64,000 nucleotides of DNA from Kineosphaera limosa NBRC 100340 (GCF_000298215.1 NZ_BAHD01000018.1:1-64000), one strand, 5' to 3'; counted from the first letter of the stretch, positions 25,295 through 35,439 are shown. The notes: generated by a model not told the origin, from the sequence alone. Numbers and translations are program-made.

Positions 25295-27891
25295 GTGACG
25301 GACAGGTCGCCGTCGGCGTAGTCGATGTGCACGGTGGCGCCGTCGAGCACGTCGCCGCCGATGAGTGCCCGCCCAACCCGCGTTTCCACCTCGCGGGAGA
25401 TGAACCGGCGCAGCGGCCGCGCCCCGTAGACCGGGTCGAAGCCCTCCTCCGCGATGAACTCCTCGGCGGCCGGCGTGACCTCCAGGGTCATCCGGCGGTC
25501 GGCGAGCCGCTCGCGCAGATCGTCGAGCATGAGGTCGACGATCCGCTCGATCTGCCCCTGGGACAAGGGGCGGAAGAGGATGATCTCGTCGATCCGATTG
25601 AGGAACTCGGGCCGGAAGTGCGCCCGCAGCGCCGCGTTGACGTGGTCACGCGCCTCCTGTGTGATCTCCCCGTCCTTGACACCGTCGAGCAGGAACTGCG
25701 AGCCGATGTTGGAGGTCATGATGATGACCGTGTTTCGGAAGTCGACGGTGCGCCCCTGGGAGTCGGTGAGCCGCCCGTCGTCGAGTACCTGCAGCAGGGT
25801 GTTGAAGACGTCGGGGTGTGCCTTCTCGATCTCGTCGAAGAGCACCACCGAGTATGGCTTTCGGCGCACCGCCTCCGTCAGCTGACCGCCTTCCTCGTAG
25901 CCGACGTATCCGGGCGGGGCGCCGATGAGCCGGCTCACCGTGTGCCGCTCCTGGTACTCGCTCATGTCGATGCGTACGACGTTGTCGCCGCTGTCGAAGA
26001 GCGCCTGGGCCAGGGTCTTGGCCAGTTCGGTCTTGCCGACGCCCGTGGGCCCCAGAAACAGGAACGAGCCGATGGGGCGGCGCGGGTCTTTGACGCCCGA
26101 ACGGGCCCGGATGATGGCGTCGGCGACCAGCTGCACCGCCTCGTCCTGCCCCACGACCCGTTCGTGAAGGATCTCGTCCAGCCGCAGCAGCTTGGCCCGC
26201 TCGCCCTCCTGCAGCCGGCTCACGGGGATGCCGGTCCACCGGGCGACGATGGTGGCGATCTCGTCTTCGGTGACGACCTCGCGCAGCAGCTTGTTGCCGT
26301 GCTGCTTGCCGGCGAGCTTCTCCTCCTCGCCCTCCAGTTTGCGGGTCAGCTCGGGCAGGGTGCCGTGCCGCAGTTCGGCGGCGCGGTTCAGGTCGTAGTT
26401 GCGCTCGGCCTGGTCGCTCTCCAAGCGCACCTGTTCGATCTGAGCGCGCAACGCCTGCACCCGCCGCAGTGCCTGCCGCTCGGCCTCCCATTGGGCGCGG
26501 GTCGCATCGGATTCCGAGCGCAGGTCGGCAAGCTCGCGGCGCAACTCCTCCAACCGAGCGTGGCTTGCGGCGTCCTCCTCCTTGGCCAGCGCGGCCTCCT
26601 CGATCTCCAACCGCCGCAACCGGCGGATGAGCTCGTCGAGTTCGGCCGGCATCGAGTCGATCTCGGTGCGCAGCACGGCGCACCCCTCGTCGACGAGGTC
26701 GATGGCCTTGTCGGGCAGGAATCGGTCGGCGATATACCGGTCGCTGAGCACGACGGCCGCGACCAGCGCGCTGTCCAGAATCTTGACACCGTGGAACACC
26801 TCGAGCCGCTCACGCAGGCCACGCAGGATGGAAATCGCGTCTTCGACGGTCGGCTCGGACACCATGACCGGTTGGAAGCGTCGCTCGAGGGCGGCGTCCT
26901 TCTCGATGTACTTTCGGTACTCGTTGAGGGTCGTCGCACCGATCATGTGCAGTTCGCCGCGGGCGAGCATCGGCTTGAGCATGTTGCCGGCGTCCATCGC
27001 GCCCTCGCCGCCCGAACCTGCGCCCACAACGGTGTGCAGTTCGTCGACGAACAGCAGGATGCGACCCTGCGCAGCGGACACCTCGTTGAGCACGGCCTTG
27101 AGCCGCTCCTCGAACTCGCCGCGGTACTTGGCGCCCGCGACGAGAGCCCCCATGTCGAGGGCGAAGACGACCTTGTCGCGCAACCCCTCGGGCACATCGC
27201 CGTGGGCGATTCGCTGTGCCAGGCCTTCGACGATCGCGGTCTTGCCGACGCCCGGCTCACCGATGAGCACCGGGTTGTTCTTGGATTTGCGCGACAGGAT
27301 CTGGATCGTGCGACGGATCTCGGAGTCGCGCCCGATGACCGGGTCGAGTTTGTCCGACCGGGCGTCGGCGACGAGGTCGCGCCCGTACTTCTCCAAAGCC
27401 TCATACGTCACTTCGGGCATCGCGGAGGTGACCCGCTGGTTGCCGCGGATCTGCGTCAACGCCTGCAGGAAGGTGTCGCGACTGACGCCCTGTTCGGCCA
27501 GGCGCCGCCCGGCGGCACTCGCGCTGCCTTCGGCGAGCAGCGCCGCCACCAGGTGCTCGACGGAGACGTATTCGTCCTTGAGCCGTTTCGCCTCGGCGTC
27601 CGCGTCGTCCAACAGCCGCGACAGCCGCTGGGTGACGTGCACCTGCCCGGGTGAGGCGCCCGGCCCGGAGACGCTGGGTCGCCGTTTGAGGTCGTCCTCG
27701 AGGGAGGTGCGTAGCCGGTCGACGTCGGTGCCGGCGGTCTGCAACAGCCGCGGCACGAGCCCGTCGCCTTGGTCGAGCAGGGCGAGCAGCAGGTGCTCGC
27801 CGTCGATCTCCTGGTGGCCGAAGCGAAGCGCCTTGGTCTGGGCGTCGTGCAGCGCCTCCTGCGACTTCTGTGTCAGGCGGTTCAGGTCCAT
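25258..27891 (-). CDS. clpB: Chaperone ClpB (Hsp104-type disaggregase)
   Basis: This AAA+ disaggregase works with DnaK to resolubilise protein aggregates. The 877-residue protein has the Clp-N domain (1-150), NBD1 with Walker [14 protein letters not shown], a middle coiled-coil domain (about 410-530, Glu/Arg/Leu-rich), NBD2 with [14 protein letters not shown], and a C-terminal domain with [15 protein letters not shown]. The coiled-coil M domain distinguishes it from ClpC. It is last in the dnaK-grpE-cbpA-cbpM-clpB cluster, 9 bp after cbpM. The 3' end runs 37 bp into the opposing PucR gene. Confidence 0.96.
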   Translation of the reverse strand: MDLNRLTQKSQEALHDAQTKALRFGHQEIDGEHLLLALLDQGDGLVPRLLQTAGTDVDRLRTSLEDDLKRRPSVSGPGASPGQVHVTQRLSRLLDDADAEAKRLKDEYVSVEHLVAALLAEGSASAAGRRLAEQGVSRDTFLQALTQIRGNQRVTSAMPEVTYEALEKYGRDLVADARSDKLDPVIGRDSEIRRTIQILSRKSKNNPVLIGEPGVGKTAIVEGLAQRIAHGDVPEGLRDKVVFALDMGALVAGAKYRGEFEERLKAVLNEVSAAQGRILLFVDELHTVVGAGSGGEGAMDAGNMLKPMLARGELHMIGATTLNEYRKYIEKDAALERRFQPVMVSEPTVEDAISILRGLRERLEVFHGVKILDSALVAAVVLSDRYIADRFLPDKAIDLVDEGCAVLRTEIDSMPAELDELIRRLRRLEIEEAALAKEEDAASHARLEELRRELADLRSESDATRAQWEAERQALRRVQALRAQIEQVRLESDQAERNYDLNRAAELRHGTLPELTRKLEGEEEKLAGKQHGNKLLREVVTEDEIATIVARWTGIPVSRLQEGERAKLLRLDEILHERVVGQDEAVQLVADAIIRARSGVKDPRRPIGSFLFLGPTGVGKTELAKTLAQALFDSGDNVVRIDMSEYQERHTVSRLIGAPPGYVGYEEGGQLTEAVRRKPYSVVLFDEIEKAHPDVFNTLLQVLDDGRLTDSQGRTVDFRNTVIIMTSNIGSQFLLDGVKDGEITQEARDHVNAALRAHFRPEFLNRIDEIILFRPLSQGQIERIVDLMLDDLRERLADRRMTLEVTPAAEEFIAEEGFDPVYGARPLRRFISREVETRVGRALIGGDVLDGATVHIDYADGDLSVTYGNPPTTGEAA

Positions 27892-27900
27892 GTCCCTCTC

Positions 27901-28224
27901 CTAGTCGCTGGTCCCGGCGTCGCGCCGAGGCGGGTGTCCGGCTTGGGTGGCCTGGGCGGCCTCGAGTTCGGCGACGCGGTCGAGCAGGTCGATGACGAGG
28001 CCGAGCGCGGCGTAGTTGATGGAGAACGAGGCCCGCAGCCGCTGGATTCGGGCGACGGCCGTGACGTGGTGGAACCCGAACCACAGGCCACCGGCAGCGT
28101 CGCGCCCGAGCGGTTCGAGCAGCCCGAGGGCGCACAGGCGGCGCACCCCGTCGGGGTGCAGCCGCACGACCCGGGCGAACGTCTCCAGATCCATGGCCAG
28201 CGGGCGGGCGAGTGCGGTGGTCAT
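27901..28224 (-). CDS. cbpM: MerR-like chaperone modulator, CbpM type
   Basis: The 107-residue protein has a degenerate MerR-like helical core ([20 protein letters not shown], then [18 protein letters not shown]) and a C-terminal helical segment, [15 protein letters not shown]. HspR, which occupies this position in many actinobacteria, has a clearer DNA-recognition helix. This protein instead resembles CbpM, a modulator that binds the J-domain of CbpA. The partner J-protein just upstream lacks the zinc finger, as CbpA does, which supports this reading. The start overlaps the cbpA stop by 4 bp. HspR is the alternative. Confidence 0.75.
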   Translation of the reverse strand: MTTALARPLAMDLETFARVVRLHPDGVRRLCALGLLEPLGRDAAGGLWFGFHHVTAVARIQRLRASFSINYAALGLVIDLLDRVAELEAAQATQAGHPPRRDAGTSD

Positions 28225-29219
28225 GCGACGCTCCTGGCTCGAGGGTCGAAGTCGGAGGCAGCGGCGAGCTGCTCGTAGAGCGCCTTGGCCTCGGGCGAGA
28301 TGTCCTTGGGCATCACGATGCGCAGCTGGGCGTACAGGTCGCCGGCGACACCACGGGTGGAGGGCATCCCGCGACCCTTCAACCGCAGCTTGCGGCCGCT
28401 GGAACTCCCGGCGGGGATGCGCACGGTCGCCGACCCTCCCGGGGTGTCGAGCGCGACCTGGGCCCCCAACGCCGCTTCAGATGCCGAGATCGGCAGGGTG
28501 ACGTGGATGTCCTTGCCCTCGACGCGGTAGCGCGGGTCGGGCGCCAGCCGCACGATGAGATACAGGTCGCCGGCGGGTCCTCCGCCGCTGCCGCGCCCGC
28601 CTTGCCCGGCGATCCGCACCCGCTGACCGTCGGTCACGCCCGCCGGAATGTTCACCTCGACCGTGCGGGAGCCACCGGCCCCGGAGATCTCGATGCTGCG
28701 GCGGGTACCGGCGTAGGCGTCGGCGAACGGCAACTCGAACTCGACCTCCTGGTCGGCACCTGGCACCGGACCACCGCCCCAACTGCGGCCGCCGCGCCCG
28801 GCGCGCCCGCCGAACATGCCGCCGAGCAGGTCGTCGAGGTCGATGTCTTCGGCGCTGGTCCAGCCGCCCTTCGGGCCCCCACCGGAGTAGGAGTAGCTCC
28901 CCCCGAACGGATCTCCGCCGCCGTAGCCGCCGCCGAAGGGGTCTTGCCCACCGCGCTGGGCGCGGGCCCACGCCTGGGGGTCGACCCCGTCGGGCACGTG
29001 CCGGAAATCAGCCCCGAACGCGTCGTACTTCTTGCGGGTCTGCGGGTCGGAGAGCACGTCGTAGGCCTCGGAGACTTCCTTGAACTTCGCCTCCGCCCCG
29101 GGGTCCTTATTGACGTCCGGATGGTACGTGCGCGCCAGCTTGCGATAGGCGCGCTGAATCTCGTCCTGGCTGGCGTCGCGCGCAACACCCAGGTCCGCGT
29201 AAAAGTCCTTTTCGGCCAT
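28221..29219 (-). CDS. cbpA: J-domain co-chaperone, CbpA type (no zinc finger)
   Basis: The 332-residue DnaK co-chaperone has an N-terminal J domain (residues 4-70) with the HPD motif in [11 protein letters not shown] Gly/Phe-rich linker (about 90-150, [12 protein letters not shown]) and two C-terminal substrate-binding beta domains follow. The four CxxCxGxG zinc motifs of DnaJ are absent, so it is a type II (CbpA/DnaJ2) protein although it occupies the dnaJ position in the operon. It starts 3 bp after grpE and overlaps cbpM. Confidence 0.9.
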   Translation of the reverse strand: MAEKDFYADLGVARDASQDEIQRAYRKLARTYHPDVNKDPGAEAKFKEVSEAYDVLSDPQTRKKYDAFGADFRHVPDGVDPQAWARAQRGGQDPFGGGYGGGDPFGGSYSYSGGGPKGGWTSAEDIDLDDLLGGMFGGRAGRGGRSWGGGPVPGADQEVEFELPFADAYAGTRRSIEISGAGGSRTVEVNIPAGVTDGQRVRIAGQGGRGSGGGPAGDLYLIVRLAPDPRYRVEGKDIHVTLPISASEAALGAQVALDTPGGSATVRIPAGSSSGRKLRLKGRGMPSTRGVAGDLYAQLRIVMPKDISPEAKALYEQLAAASDFDPRARSVA

Positions 29220-29222
29220 CGC

Positions 29223-29765
29223 TCACTGCTCCTGGGGGGCCGTGGCGACGATGACGCCGGCGGGCCGCAGCAACGCCTCCGCCGTGCCGTAGCCGGGGCG
29301 GGCGACGTGCACCACCGTGCCGGCTGCCTCGGCGTTCGGGACCGACCCGAAGGCCTCGTGGACCGTCGGATCGAACGGCTGCCCCATCGCCTCCAGCGCC
29401 GGATAGCCCAGCTGCGCCATGGCCGCGCCGGCCTGCTGATACACCGCCTTCAGGCCCTCAACGAGGGCGGCCGGGTCGCCGGTGGCGTGCTCGATCGCCA
29501 GCCCGAGGTTGTCGATCACCGGCAGCCACGTCTGCGCCGCCTGGGAGCGCATCGCCGCGCGCTCCAGTTCGCGCTCGCGCACCGCGCGCTTGCGCACGTT
29601 GTCTAGGTCGGCGAGGGCGCGCCGGAGACGATCCTCGGCCTCGTGCACCTGCGCCCACGTGGGGGGCGGCGGGTCGGGTGCCTGCGCCGGGGGCCCCGAC
29701 GCCGCCTGGGCCTGGTCAGACTCCTCGGCCGAGGTGGAGGGACCCGCGCCCTGCTCCGCGCTCAC
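29223..29765 (-). CDS. grpE: Nucleotide exchange factor GrpE
   Basis: GrpE releases ADP from DnaK. The 180-residue protein has a disordered acidic/Pro-rich N-terminus (1-35). A long coiled-coil helix follows ([20 protein letters not shown]), then the beta-wing region with [17 protein letters not shown] and [17 protein letters not shown], diagnostic of GrpE. The start overlaps the dnaK stop by ATGA. Confidence 0.94.
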   Translation of the reverse strand: MSAEQGAGPSTSAEESDQAQAASGPPAQAPDPPPPTWAQVHEAEDRLRRALADLDNVRKRAVRERELERAAMRSQAAQTWLPVIDNLGLAIEHATGDPAALVEGLKAVYQQAGAAMAQLGYPALEAMGQPFDPTVHEAFGSVPNAEAAGTVVHVARPGYGTAEALLRPAGVIVATAPQEQ

Positions 29766-31675
29766 TCCTTCACCGTGAAGTCGGCGTCGATGACGTCGTC
29801 GTCATCCGACGCGCCCGAGGACGCACCCGAGGCACCCGGGGCCCCCGCGCTGCCGGTCCCCGGACCGCCTGCGGCGGCTGCTGCGCTATGGCTGGCCAGA
29901 CCGTGGAAGATGCCCTGCAACTCCTGGGTCAGGGGACGAACGGTGTCGAGGTCGGCGGACTCCTTGACGGCCTTGCGCGCGTCGGCGACGAGCATCTCGG
30001 CGCGGGACCGTTCGTGCGCCGGCACCGCGTCGCCGAGTTCGTTCAGCTGCCGGTCGACCTGGTAAGCGATGCTGTCCAGCTCGTTGCGGGCGTCGGCAGC
30101 CTGCCGCAACTTAGAGTCCTCGGCGCGGTGCGACTCGGCATCCTTGACCATGCGCTCGACCTCGTCAGCCTCAAGGGTGGCGCTTTCGGTGATGGTGATC
30201 GTCTGTTCGGCGCCGGTGCCCTTGTCCTTGGCCGAGACGTTGAGGATGCCGTTGGCGTCGACGTCGAAGGTGACCTCGATCTGGGGCTCGCCGCGCGGAG
30301 CGGGGCGGATGCCAGTGAGTTGGAAGCGGCCGAGCACCCGGTTGTCGGCCGCCCGCTCGCGCTCGCCCTGGAGCACGACGATGTCGACGGCCTCCTGGTT
30401 GTCGTCGGCGGTACTGAACGTCTCGGTGCGGCGCGCCGGGATCGTCGTGTTGCGCTCGATGGTCTTCGTCATCATGCCGCCGAGGGTCTCCACGCCCAGG
30501 GAAAGCGGGGTGACGTCGAGCAGCAGCACGTCTTTGATCTCGCCCTTGATGATGGCGGCCTGAGTGGCTGCGCCGATGGCGACAACCTCGTCGGGGTTGA
30601 CCGTCATGTTCGGGTCTTTGCCGCCGGTCAAGCGCCGCACCTCGGCCTGCACCGCGGGGATGCGGGTCGACCCGCCGACGAGGATCACCTCGTCAATGTC
30701 GTTCGCCGTGACCTTGGCGTCGGCCATTGCCTGCTGCACCGGCCCGCGGGTGCGCTCGACGAGGTCGTGGGTGATCTCGTCAAAGGTGGAGCGCATAACG
30801 GTGACGACCAGGTGCTTGGGACCGGACGCGGTGGCCGTGATGAACGGCAGGTTTACCTGCGTCTGGGTGACATTCGACAGCTCGACCTTCGCCTTTTCGG
30901 CGGCCTCGAAGAGCCGCTGCAGGGCCTGCGGGTCGTCGCGCAGATCGACGCCCTCGTCCTTCTGGAACTGGTCGGCCAAGTAATCGACGAGGCGCCGGTC
31001 GAAGTCGTCGCCGCCGAGGTGCCCGTCACCGGAGGTCGACATAACCTCGACGACGCCGTCACCGACGGTCAGAATGCTGACGTCGAAGGTGCCGCCACCG
31101 AGGTCGAAGACGAGCACCGTCTCGTTCTTCTGCTTCTCCAGGCCGTAGGCCAGCGCGGCCGCGGTCGGCTCGTTGACGATTCGCAGCACCTCGAGGCCGG
31201 CAATCCGGCCGGCGTCCTTAGTGGCCTGGCGTTGGGCGTCGTTGAAGTAGGCGGGGACGGTGATGACCGCCTCGGTCACCTTCTCCCCCAAGTACTTTCC
31301 GGCATCTTCGACGAGCTTGCGCAGGATGAGCGCGGAGATCTCCTCCGGGCTCTGCTGCTTGCCGTTGACTGTGAATCGCACCGCGCCGTCGGGTCCGTCG
31401 ACGATGTCGAAGGAGACCGCCTTTTGCTCCGAGTCGACCTCGTTGCCTCGCCGACCCATGAAGCGCTTGGCGGAGGAGACGGTGCCCTTGGGGTTGAGGA
31501 TGGCCTGGCGGCGAGCGAGTTGGCCGACGAGGCGCTCGCCGGCGTCGGTGAACGCGACGACCGAGGGCGTCGTGCGCGAACCCTCGCTGTTGGGGATGAC
31601 GACCGGGTGCCCGCCCTCCATCGTTGCGATGACGGAGTTGGTAGTCCCGAGGTCGATTCCTACTGCCTTGGCCAT
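29762..31675 (-). CDS. dnaK: Chaperone DnaK (Hsp70)
   Basis: The 637-residue Hsp70 begins [20 protein letters not shown]. Phosphate-binding motifs are [23 protein letters not shown] and [12 protein letters not shown]. The substrate-binding domain includes [14 protein letters not shown], and the disordered C-terminus ends [21 protein letters not shown] precedes the ATG. It is the first gene of the stress operon. No HAIR or CIRCE inverted repeat could be seen in 31676-32005, so the mode of heat control is not apparent. Confidence 0.97.
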   Translation of the reverse strand: MAKAVGIDLGTTNSVIATMEGGHPVVIPNSEGSRTTPSVVAFTDAGERLVGQLARRQAILNPKGTVSSAKRFMGRRGNEVDSEQKAVSFDIVDGPDGAVRFTVNGKQQSPEEISALILRKLVEDAGKYLGEKVTEAVITVPAYFNDAQRQATKDAGRIAGLEVLRIVNEPTAAALAYGLEKQKNETVLVFDLGGGTFDVSILTVGDGVVEVMSTSGDGHLGGDDFDRRLVDYLADQFQKDEGVDLRDDPQALQRLFEAAEKAKVELSNVTQTQVNLPFITATASGPKHLVVTVMRSTFDEITHDLVERTRGPVQQAMADAKVTANDIDEVILVGGSTRIPAVQAEVRRLTGGKDPNMTVNPDEVVAIGAATQAAIIKGEIKDVLLLDVTPLSLGVETLGGMMTKTIERNTTIPARRTETFSTADDNQEAVDIVVLQGERERAADNRVLGRFQLTGIRPAPRGEPQIEVTFDVDANGILNVSAKDKGTGAEQTITITESATLEADEVERMVKDAESHRAEDSKLRQAADARNELDSIAYQVDRQLNELGDAVPAHERSRAEMLVADARKAVKESADLDTVRPLTQELQGIFHGLASHSAAAAAGGPGTGSAGAPGASGASSGASDDDDVIDADFTVKE

Positions 31676-32005
31676 GGCGTCTCTCCTAGGTGCGCGGGTG
31701 CGGATTCCGGCGGCACGGCACCTGCGTAGCTGGTACGGGTGCGCGGGACGCGGATTGTGCGGATTGTCAGGAGGTGTGGCACCCAGGCTGCCGGGGCGCT
31801 CGCGATGAGCACGTGGGGCGGGTGTCCACTCGGACGCTACGCGCGACTCCCGGCCCGCGGGAGACGCAGATCACAGAACTGTCGAAGCCGACAGTCGGAG
31901 GCGTGGCGCCCGACAACAACGCCTCGCCTCCGACTGCAGCGGCTTGCGCGCGATGGTGGCCGCGGGATGGCGCAACGTCAGCGGCGGAGTGCGGTCGGGG
32001 TGGGC
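31676..32005 (-). promoter_or_regulatory. dnaK leader with two overlapping inverted repeats
   Basis: No gene is supported in this 330-bp gap. ACTGTCG-AAGC-CGACAGT (31878-31895) is a perfect 7-bp hairpin. CAGTCGGAGGCG (31892-31903) pairs perfectly with CGCCTCCGACTG (31925-31936), and the two structures share the CAGT at 31892-31895. They are therefore partly mutually exclusive. The longer one may simply terminate the upstream minus-strand DUF1269 gene. If dnaK transcription starts upstream of them, the pair could switch. No HAIR, CIRCE or convincing promoter was found. Confidence 0.45.
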
Positions 32006-32593
32006 TCAGCGGTGGAAGCGCTCCCTGAGGGCCTGCAGCCGCTCGTGGAACTTCTCCTTGAACTCCGCGCGGTGCTGCTCACGCAGCGTTTCGCGGGCTG
32101 CCTTGGCGGCGTGTTCCGCGGCCTGCTGCTGCGCCTCGAGCTCCGCCAGCACCTGCTCGCGAGGGAAGCGACGGATGGTGCCGTCGAAGCCGGCGACGAA
32201 CTCATCGAGCGTCGCGGGTGAGTCGGCGCTAACCTCCGCGATGATCGCCGTGCTTCCGGCCGCCACGTCAGCGGCCATCTCGGTGACGAGTTGACGGTCG
32301 CTGTCGAATCGGTCGGCGTCGACGAGCGCGCCGGCGGCGGTGCCGGCCGTCCAACCGAGCAGCACGCCAATGGGGCCACCGAGCACGCCGACGAGCATCC
32401 CGATGAGGGAGCCGCCGAGCATGCCACTGCCCCATTGTGAGTCGGCCCCCTCGGGCACGGTCAGGCGGCCGTCCGCGTCACGCTCCACGAGGACTGCGTC
32501 GTCGATTTCGACGTCGACGTTCTTCAACTTGGTGAACGCTTCGTAGGTCTGGCTGTTGGTCGGGAAGGTCATGAGGACGACGGAGGTGGTCAT
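32006..32593 (-). CDS. DUF1269-like membrane-associated protein
   Basis: The 195-residue protein has an N-terminal ferredoxin-like fold segment (SVVLMTFPTNSQTYEAFTKL). A glycine-rich hydrophobic hairpin follows (LGGSLIGMLVGVLGGPIGVL, then LGWTAGTAAGALVDA), and the C-terminus is long, charged and Glu/Arg-rich (about 140-195). This is the DUF1269 pattern. It is a distant paralogue of the gene at 22459-23043. It lies upstream of dnaK on the same strand with a 330-bp gap, suggesting a stress setting, but no function is established. Confidence 0.75.
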   Translation of the reverse strand: MTTSVVLMTFPTNSQTYEAFTKLKNVDVEIDDAVLVERDADGRLTVPEGADSQWGSGMLGGSLIGMLVGVLGGPIGVLLGWTAGTAAGALVDADRFDSDRQLVTEMAADVAAGSTAIIAEVSADSPATLDEFVAGFDGTIRRFPREQVLAELEAQQQAAEHAAKAARETLREQHRAEFKEKFHERLQALRERFHR

Positions 32594-32797
32594 CAGGATT
32601 CCTTGTCAATTCCATGTCATCGAACGGTCAGCACATCAGGCGGGGCTGGCGTGGCAGCGCCGGCCCGTCCGTCACGCTAGGCCTATTTGGGACGCACTGG
32701 AGTGGGACCGGTTGCGGACTGTTCGGACGGGCAGCCAAGGCTGTGGCGCCCCACAGCGCACGCCTCGTCGGTGCCGTCGAGCTGACACGATGCAGTG

Positions 32798-32823
32798 GGA
32801 ACCTATCGCTGGGTCCGCGCGAC
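32798..32823 (+). promoter_or_regulatory. Possible ECF-type promoter of the sigma factor gene
   Basis: GGAAC (32798-32802) and CGAC (32820-32823) are separated by 17 bases and lie 28 bp before the GTG start of the ECF sigma gene. GGAAC with a CG-rich -10 is the usual shape of promoters read by ECF sigma factors, which often control themselves. Autoregulation is inferred. A hairpin GCTGTGG/CCACAGC at 32740-32757 lies further upstream. Confidence 0.35.
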
Positions 32824-32851
32824 ATGAGGGTGTGAACACGGGGGCAGTGGC

Positions 32852-33349
32852 GTGAACGCGGGGGCAGAGGTGTTGGCGGAGCCGGATGAGGAGTCGCCGC
32901 TGTCGGCGGTGTACCGCAGCGAGCGCGACGACTTGGTGCGCTTCGCGGCGTTCGTCACCGGCGACGTGGGCGCCGCGGTCGAGCTGGTGCATGACGCCTT
33001 CGCCGACCTCCACGAGGTCTGGGAGAACGTTCAGTCGCCCGCCGCGTGGCTGCGGTCGGCGGTCGGCCGGCGCTCGGTGTCGTGGGTGCGGCGGCGGATC
33101 GTCGCCCGCCGGTACCTGCAGTCCCAGACCGGAGGCGGGTCGGTCGCCGCGGTCGATGTGCCTCAGTTGGTGAACGTGCGGCAGGCGGTGGCCAAGCTCT
33201 CTCCGCAGCGGCGGGCCGTCGTGTTCTGCCGCTTCTACCTCGACCTCTCCGAGGCCGAAACCGCCCGAACGTTGCAGGTGCCGCTCGGCACCGTGAAGTC
33301 GCGCCTGTCCCGGGCGATGCGTGAGCTGGAGGAGGCCCTCGATGACTGA
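32852..33349 (+). CDS. ECF (sigma-70 family) RNA polymerase sigma factor
   Basis: The 165-residue protein has region 2 (SERDDLVRFAAFVTGDVGAA, then ELVHDAFADLHEVWENV) and region 4 (VAKLSPQRRAVVFCRFYLDL, then TLQVPLGTVKSRLSRAMREL), the SigE-like ECF architecture. The GTG at 32852 is chosen because the SigE N-terminus begins there. The stop lies inside the start region of the next gene (ATG at 33342), indicating translational coupling to a membrane protein likely to be its anti-sigma factor. Confidence 0.9.
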   Translation: MNAGAEVLAEPDEESPLSAVYRSERDDLVRFAAFVTGDVGAAVELVHDAFADLHEVWENVQSPAAWLRSAVGRRSVSWVRRRIVARRYLQSQTGGGSVAAVDVPQLVNVRQAVAKLSPQRRAVVFCRFYLDLSEAETARTLQVPLGTVKSRLSRAMRELEEALDD

Positions 33350-34571
33350 GCCCCGTGAGCAGGAGGCACGGGTCCGCGCCGCGGTCCTGGGCCTCATCGA
33401 CACCATCGACGTACCGCCGGACTCCGGCGAGCCGCCCCGGCGAGAGCGCCGAGGCCGACGACGAGCGATGCTCGCCGGGGTCGCGGCCGCAGTCGCGTTG
33501 CTGCTCCTGGTGGTCGCGATCGGCAGCAGCAGGCCCGTGCGCGACATGCCGGCCAGCTCGAACGGACCGACGCTGCCCGCCGAGCTCCCCGGCTACCGAC
33601 AGTGGCGGCTGCCGCAATCGTGGAGCCCGCTGCCCGGCGTCGCGATGACCTGGCGGTTCCACACCGACCATGGCTGGGGGCCGCTCGACCCTCCGCGGCA
33701 GGCGCTACTCGGATCCGACCTGAGCACGATGCGCTACCTCACCGGCGCTGGCACCCCCGACGCCAGCGTCGTTTCCCCCGATGGGCTCCACCTGGCGTCG
33801 CGCACCGACGAGGGTGTGCGGCTCGACGACCTGACGACCGGCGAGCACGTCGAGATCCCCTTCCCGGAGCTGATCCCCCGGGGGGACACCTCGTTGACGG
33901 TTATGGCGTGGTCGCCCGATTCGCAACTGGCGTATGTCACGCTCCGCGTAGGTCGGGCCGAATCGGTCTACGAGGTGAGCCCGGCCGGCCGGCGCCAGGT
34001 CCCGAGCCTTAGTCGCACGTGGGCGATCGCGCCCTCCCCTGACGGAGTCGCGCTGGCTGTCGCGCCAGGGCTCAACTCCCAAGAACCCGAGGACGTCGTC
34101 GTCATCGACCGGCGCACGGGACAGCCCCTGTTCGTGAGGGCAGGTTGGCGGGGATTGACGGAAGGCCTGCCCGGAACCCCGATCTGGAGCCTTGACGGGA
34201 GCGAACTGCTCGTCGTGCGGGACGATTACCCTGCCGGCGACCCGATCCAGGGAAAGTTGAAGGTCACCACCGTCGACGTCCGCACCGGCGCCCGGCAGGT
34301 CGTGGAGTCACCGGGTTACGACTGCTCCCCACTGGCGATGCTCAGCAACCGCCGCATGCTGTGCCTATCCACGGCCGCAACGACCCCCGGAGTGCCGTAC
34401 GACGAGGCCCCCATGGGTCTGTCCATCTTCGACCTGAGCACCGGAGAGCGCACGGTCGTCGCCCTTTTGCCCGACACCTCCGCAGGCGTGATCTTCCTCA
34501 ACGTCGCCGCCGACCTGGCCCGCACCTGGCACTTCGCGATGTCCAAGCCGTGGCACGCCCCGGCGCCCTGA
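33342..34571 (+). CDS. Membrane protein with beta-propeller-like exterior, putative anti-sigma factor
   Basis: The ATG at 33342 overlaps the sigma factor stop. The 409-residue protein has a cytoplasmic N-terminus of about 43 residues and one membrane helix (AMLAGVAAAVALLLLVVAIG). The extracytoplasmic domain of about 340 residues has repeated beta-blade segments such as SVVSPDGLHLASR, VMAWSPDSQLAYVT, AIAPSPDGVALAV and IWSLDGSELLVV, resembling PD40/TolB-like propellers. The coupled ECF neighbour and single helix fit an anti-sigma factor, but no zinc ASD motif (HxxxCxxC) is present in the short cytoplasmic part. A co-sensor role is possible instead. Confidence 0.7.
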   Translation: MTEPREQEARVRAAVLGLIDTIDVPPDSGEPPRRERRGRRRAMLAGVAAAVALLLLVVAIGSSRPVRDMPASSNGPTLPAELPGYRQWRLPQSWSPLPGVAMTWRFHTDHGWGPLDPPRQALLGSDLSTMRYLTGAGTPDASVVSPDGLHLASRTDEGVRLDDLTTGEHVEIPFPELIPRGDTSLTVMAWSPDSQLAYVTLRVGRAESVYEVSPAGRRQVPSLSRTWAIAPSPDGVALAVAPGLNSQEPEDVVVIDRRTGQPLFVRAGWRGLTEGLPGTPIWSLDGSELLVVRDDYPAGDPIQGKLKVTTVDVRTGARQVVESPGYDCSPLAMLSNRRMLCLSTAATTPGVPYDEAPMGLSIFDLSTGERTVVALLPDTSAGVIFLNVAADLARTWHFAMSKPWHAPAP

Positions 34572-34625
34572 GGATCCGAACTCCCCCCGGTGATTTCTCG
34601 TCCGAGCCGTGACGAAGACATCCGC

Positions 34626-34690
34626 CACGTTCGTCCGTCACGTTCGTCCGTCACGTTCGTCCGTCACGTTCGTCCGTCACGTTCGTCCGT
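34626..34690. repeat. Five exact copies of a 13-bp tandem repeat
   Basis: CACGTTCGTCCGT is repeated five times without interruption, and half units flank it. It lies between the convergent ends of the anti-sigma-like gene and the PIN toxin gene. A uniform 13-bp unit that is not a multiple of three is typical of a slippage-prone minisatellite and should vary between strains. Confidence 0.95.
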
Positions 34691-34693
34691 CCG

Positions 34694-35077
34694 TCACAGT
34701 CGGGCGTCGAGCACGGCGCGTGGCGCTTTGAGTAACCGACGATCTGCGGTCACCAACGGCATCTGCTCCACCACGGCCTGGGCATAAAGCAGCCGGTCGA
34801 AGGGGTCGCGGTGTTCGAGGACGGCAGGTTCACCCAGCGCTGACGCCTGACCCCACGTGATGGGCAACTGCTTCAACTTTGCCTGGGCGAGCAATTCCAC
34901 AAAGTCCTCAGGGAGCTCCAGCTGCCCTCGCTCGGCCTTGATGTGCAGTTCCCAGACGCTCGCCGCCGAAACGTAGGCCTCGGCAATGGCCAGCATCGAG
35001 CGCGTCTGCGACCCCAGTTTCGGCGAGTCATCCAGAACCCACAGCACGACGTGGGAGTCCAGAAGCACCCGGTTCAT
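34694..35077 (-). CDS. PIN-domain ribonuclease toxin (VapC-like)
   Basis: The 127-residue PIN nuclease has the expected acidic residues: Asp7 (LLDSHV), Glu43 (SVWELHIK), Asp91/Asp94 (RDPFDRLL) and Asp112 (TADRRLL). Such toxins cut tRNA or rRNA. The DPFDRLLYAQA motif places it in the common type II PIN group. It overlaps the Phd-type antitoxin gene by 4 bp and is translated after it. Confidence 0.9.
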   Translation of the reverse strand: MNRVLLDSHVVLWVLDDSPKLGSQTRSMLAIAEAYVSAASVWELHIKAERGQLELPEDFVELLAQAKLKQLPITWGQASALGEPAVLEHRDPFDRLLYAQAVVEQMPLVTADRRLLKAPRAVLDARL

Positions 35078-35316
35078 AGGACGCTGCCATCGCCCTCGAA
35101 GAGGTCCGCGATCTCGTCGTTGTCGACATCGAAGGTTTCGTCGTCGTACCGAATCCGACCACGCCCGACGCCGAGCGTGACACCCCCAGCGCGATGGGGC
35201 ACGAGATCGGCGATCGGCGTACCCGCCTTGGCGATCGTGATCTCCTCACCGTCGCGCACGCGCTCGAGCAGTCGCGACAGGTGAGTCTTCGCCTCATGGA
35301 TGTTGACGATGACCAT
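35074..35316 (-). CDS. Phd/YefM-type antitoxin
   Basis: The 80-residue partner of the PIN toxin has a Phd/YefM fold: VNIHEAKTHLSRLLERVRDG, then EEITIAKAGTPIADLVP. The C-terminal acidic tail (YDDETFDVDNDEIADLFEGD) would wrap the toxin. Antitoxin-first order with a 4-bp overlap is standard for autoregulated type II modules. Confidence 0.9.
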   Translation of the reverse strand: MVIVNIHEAKTHLSRLLERVRDGEEITIAKAGTPIADLVPHRAGGVTLGVGRGRIRYDDETFDVDNDEIADLFEGDGSVL

Positions 35317-35439
35317 CTACCCATCATCGCCGAACGCCCTTAGTTTAGTCTAGTCAACTCGCGCGCTCCCGGGAGGTAGCCAGCCCTGACGACCATCAGA
35401 GCCGCGCCGGTTCGAGCACCTCGTCGTACCCTGGGAGGC

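Noticed and set aside
31676-32005. HAIR (CTTGAGT...ACTCAAG) or CIRCE site upstream of dnaK
   Set aside because: Both were looked for by eye on both strands and not found.
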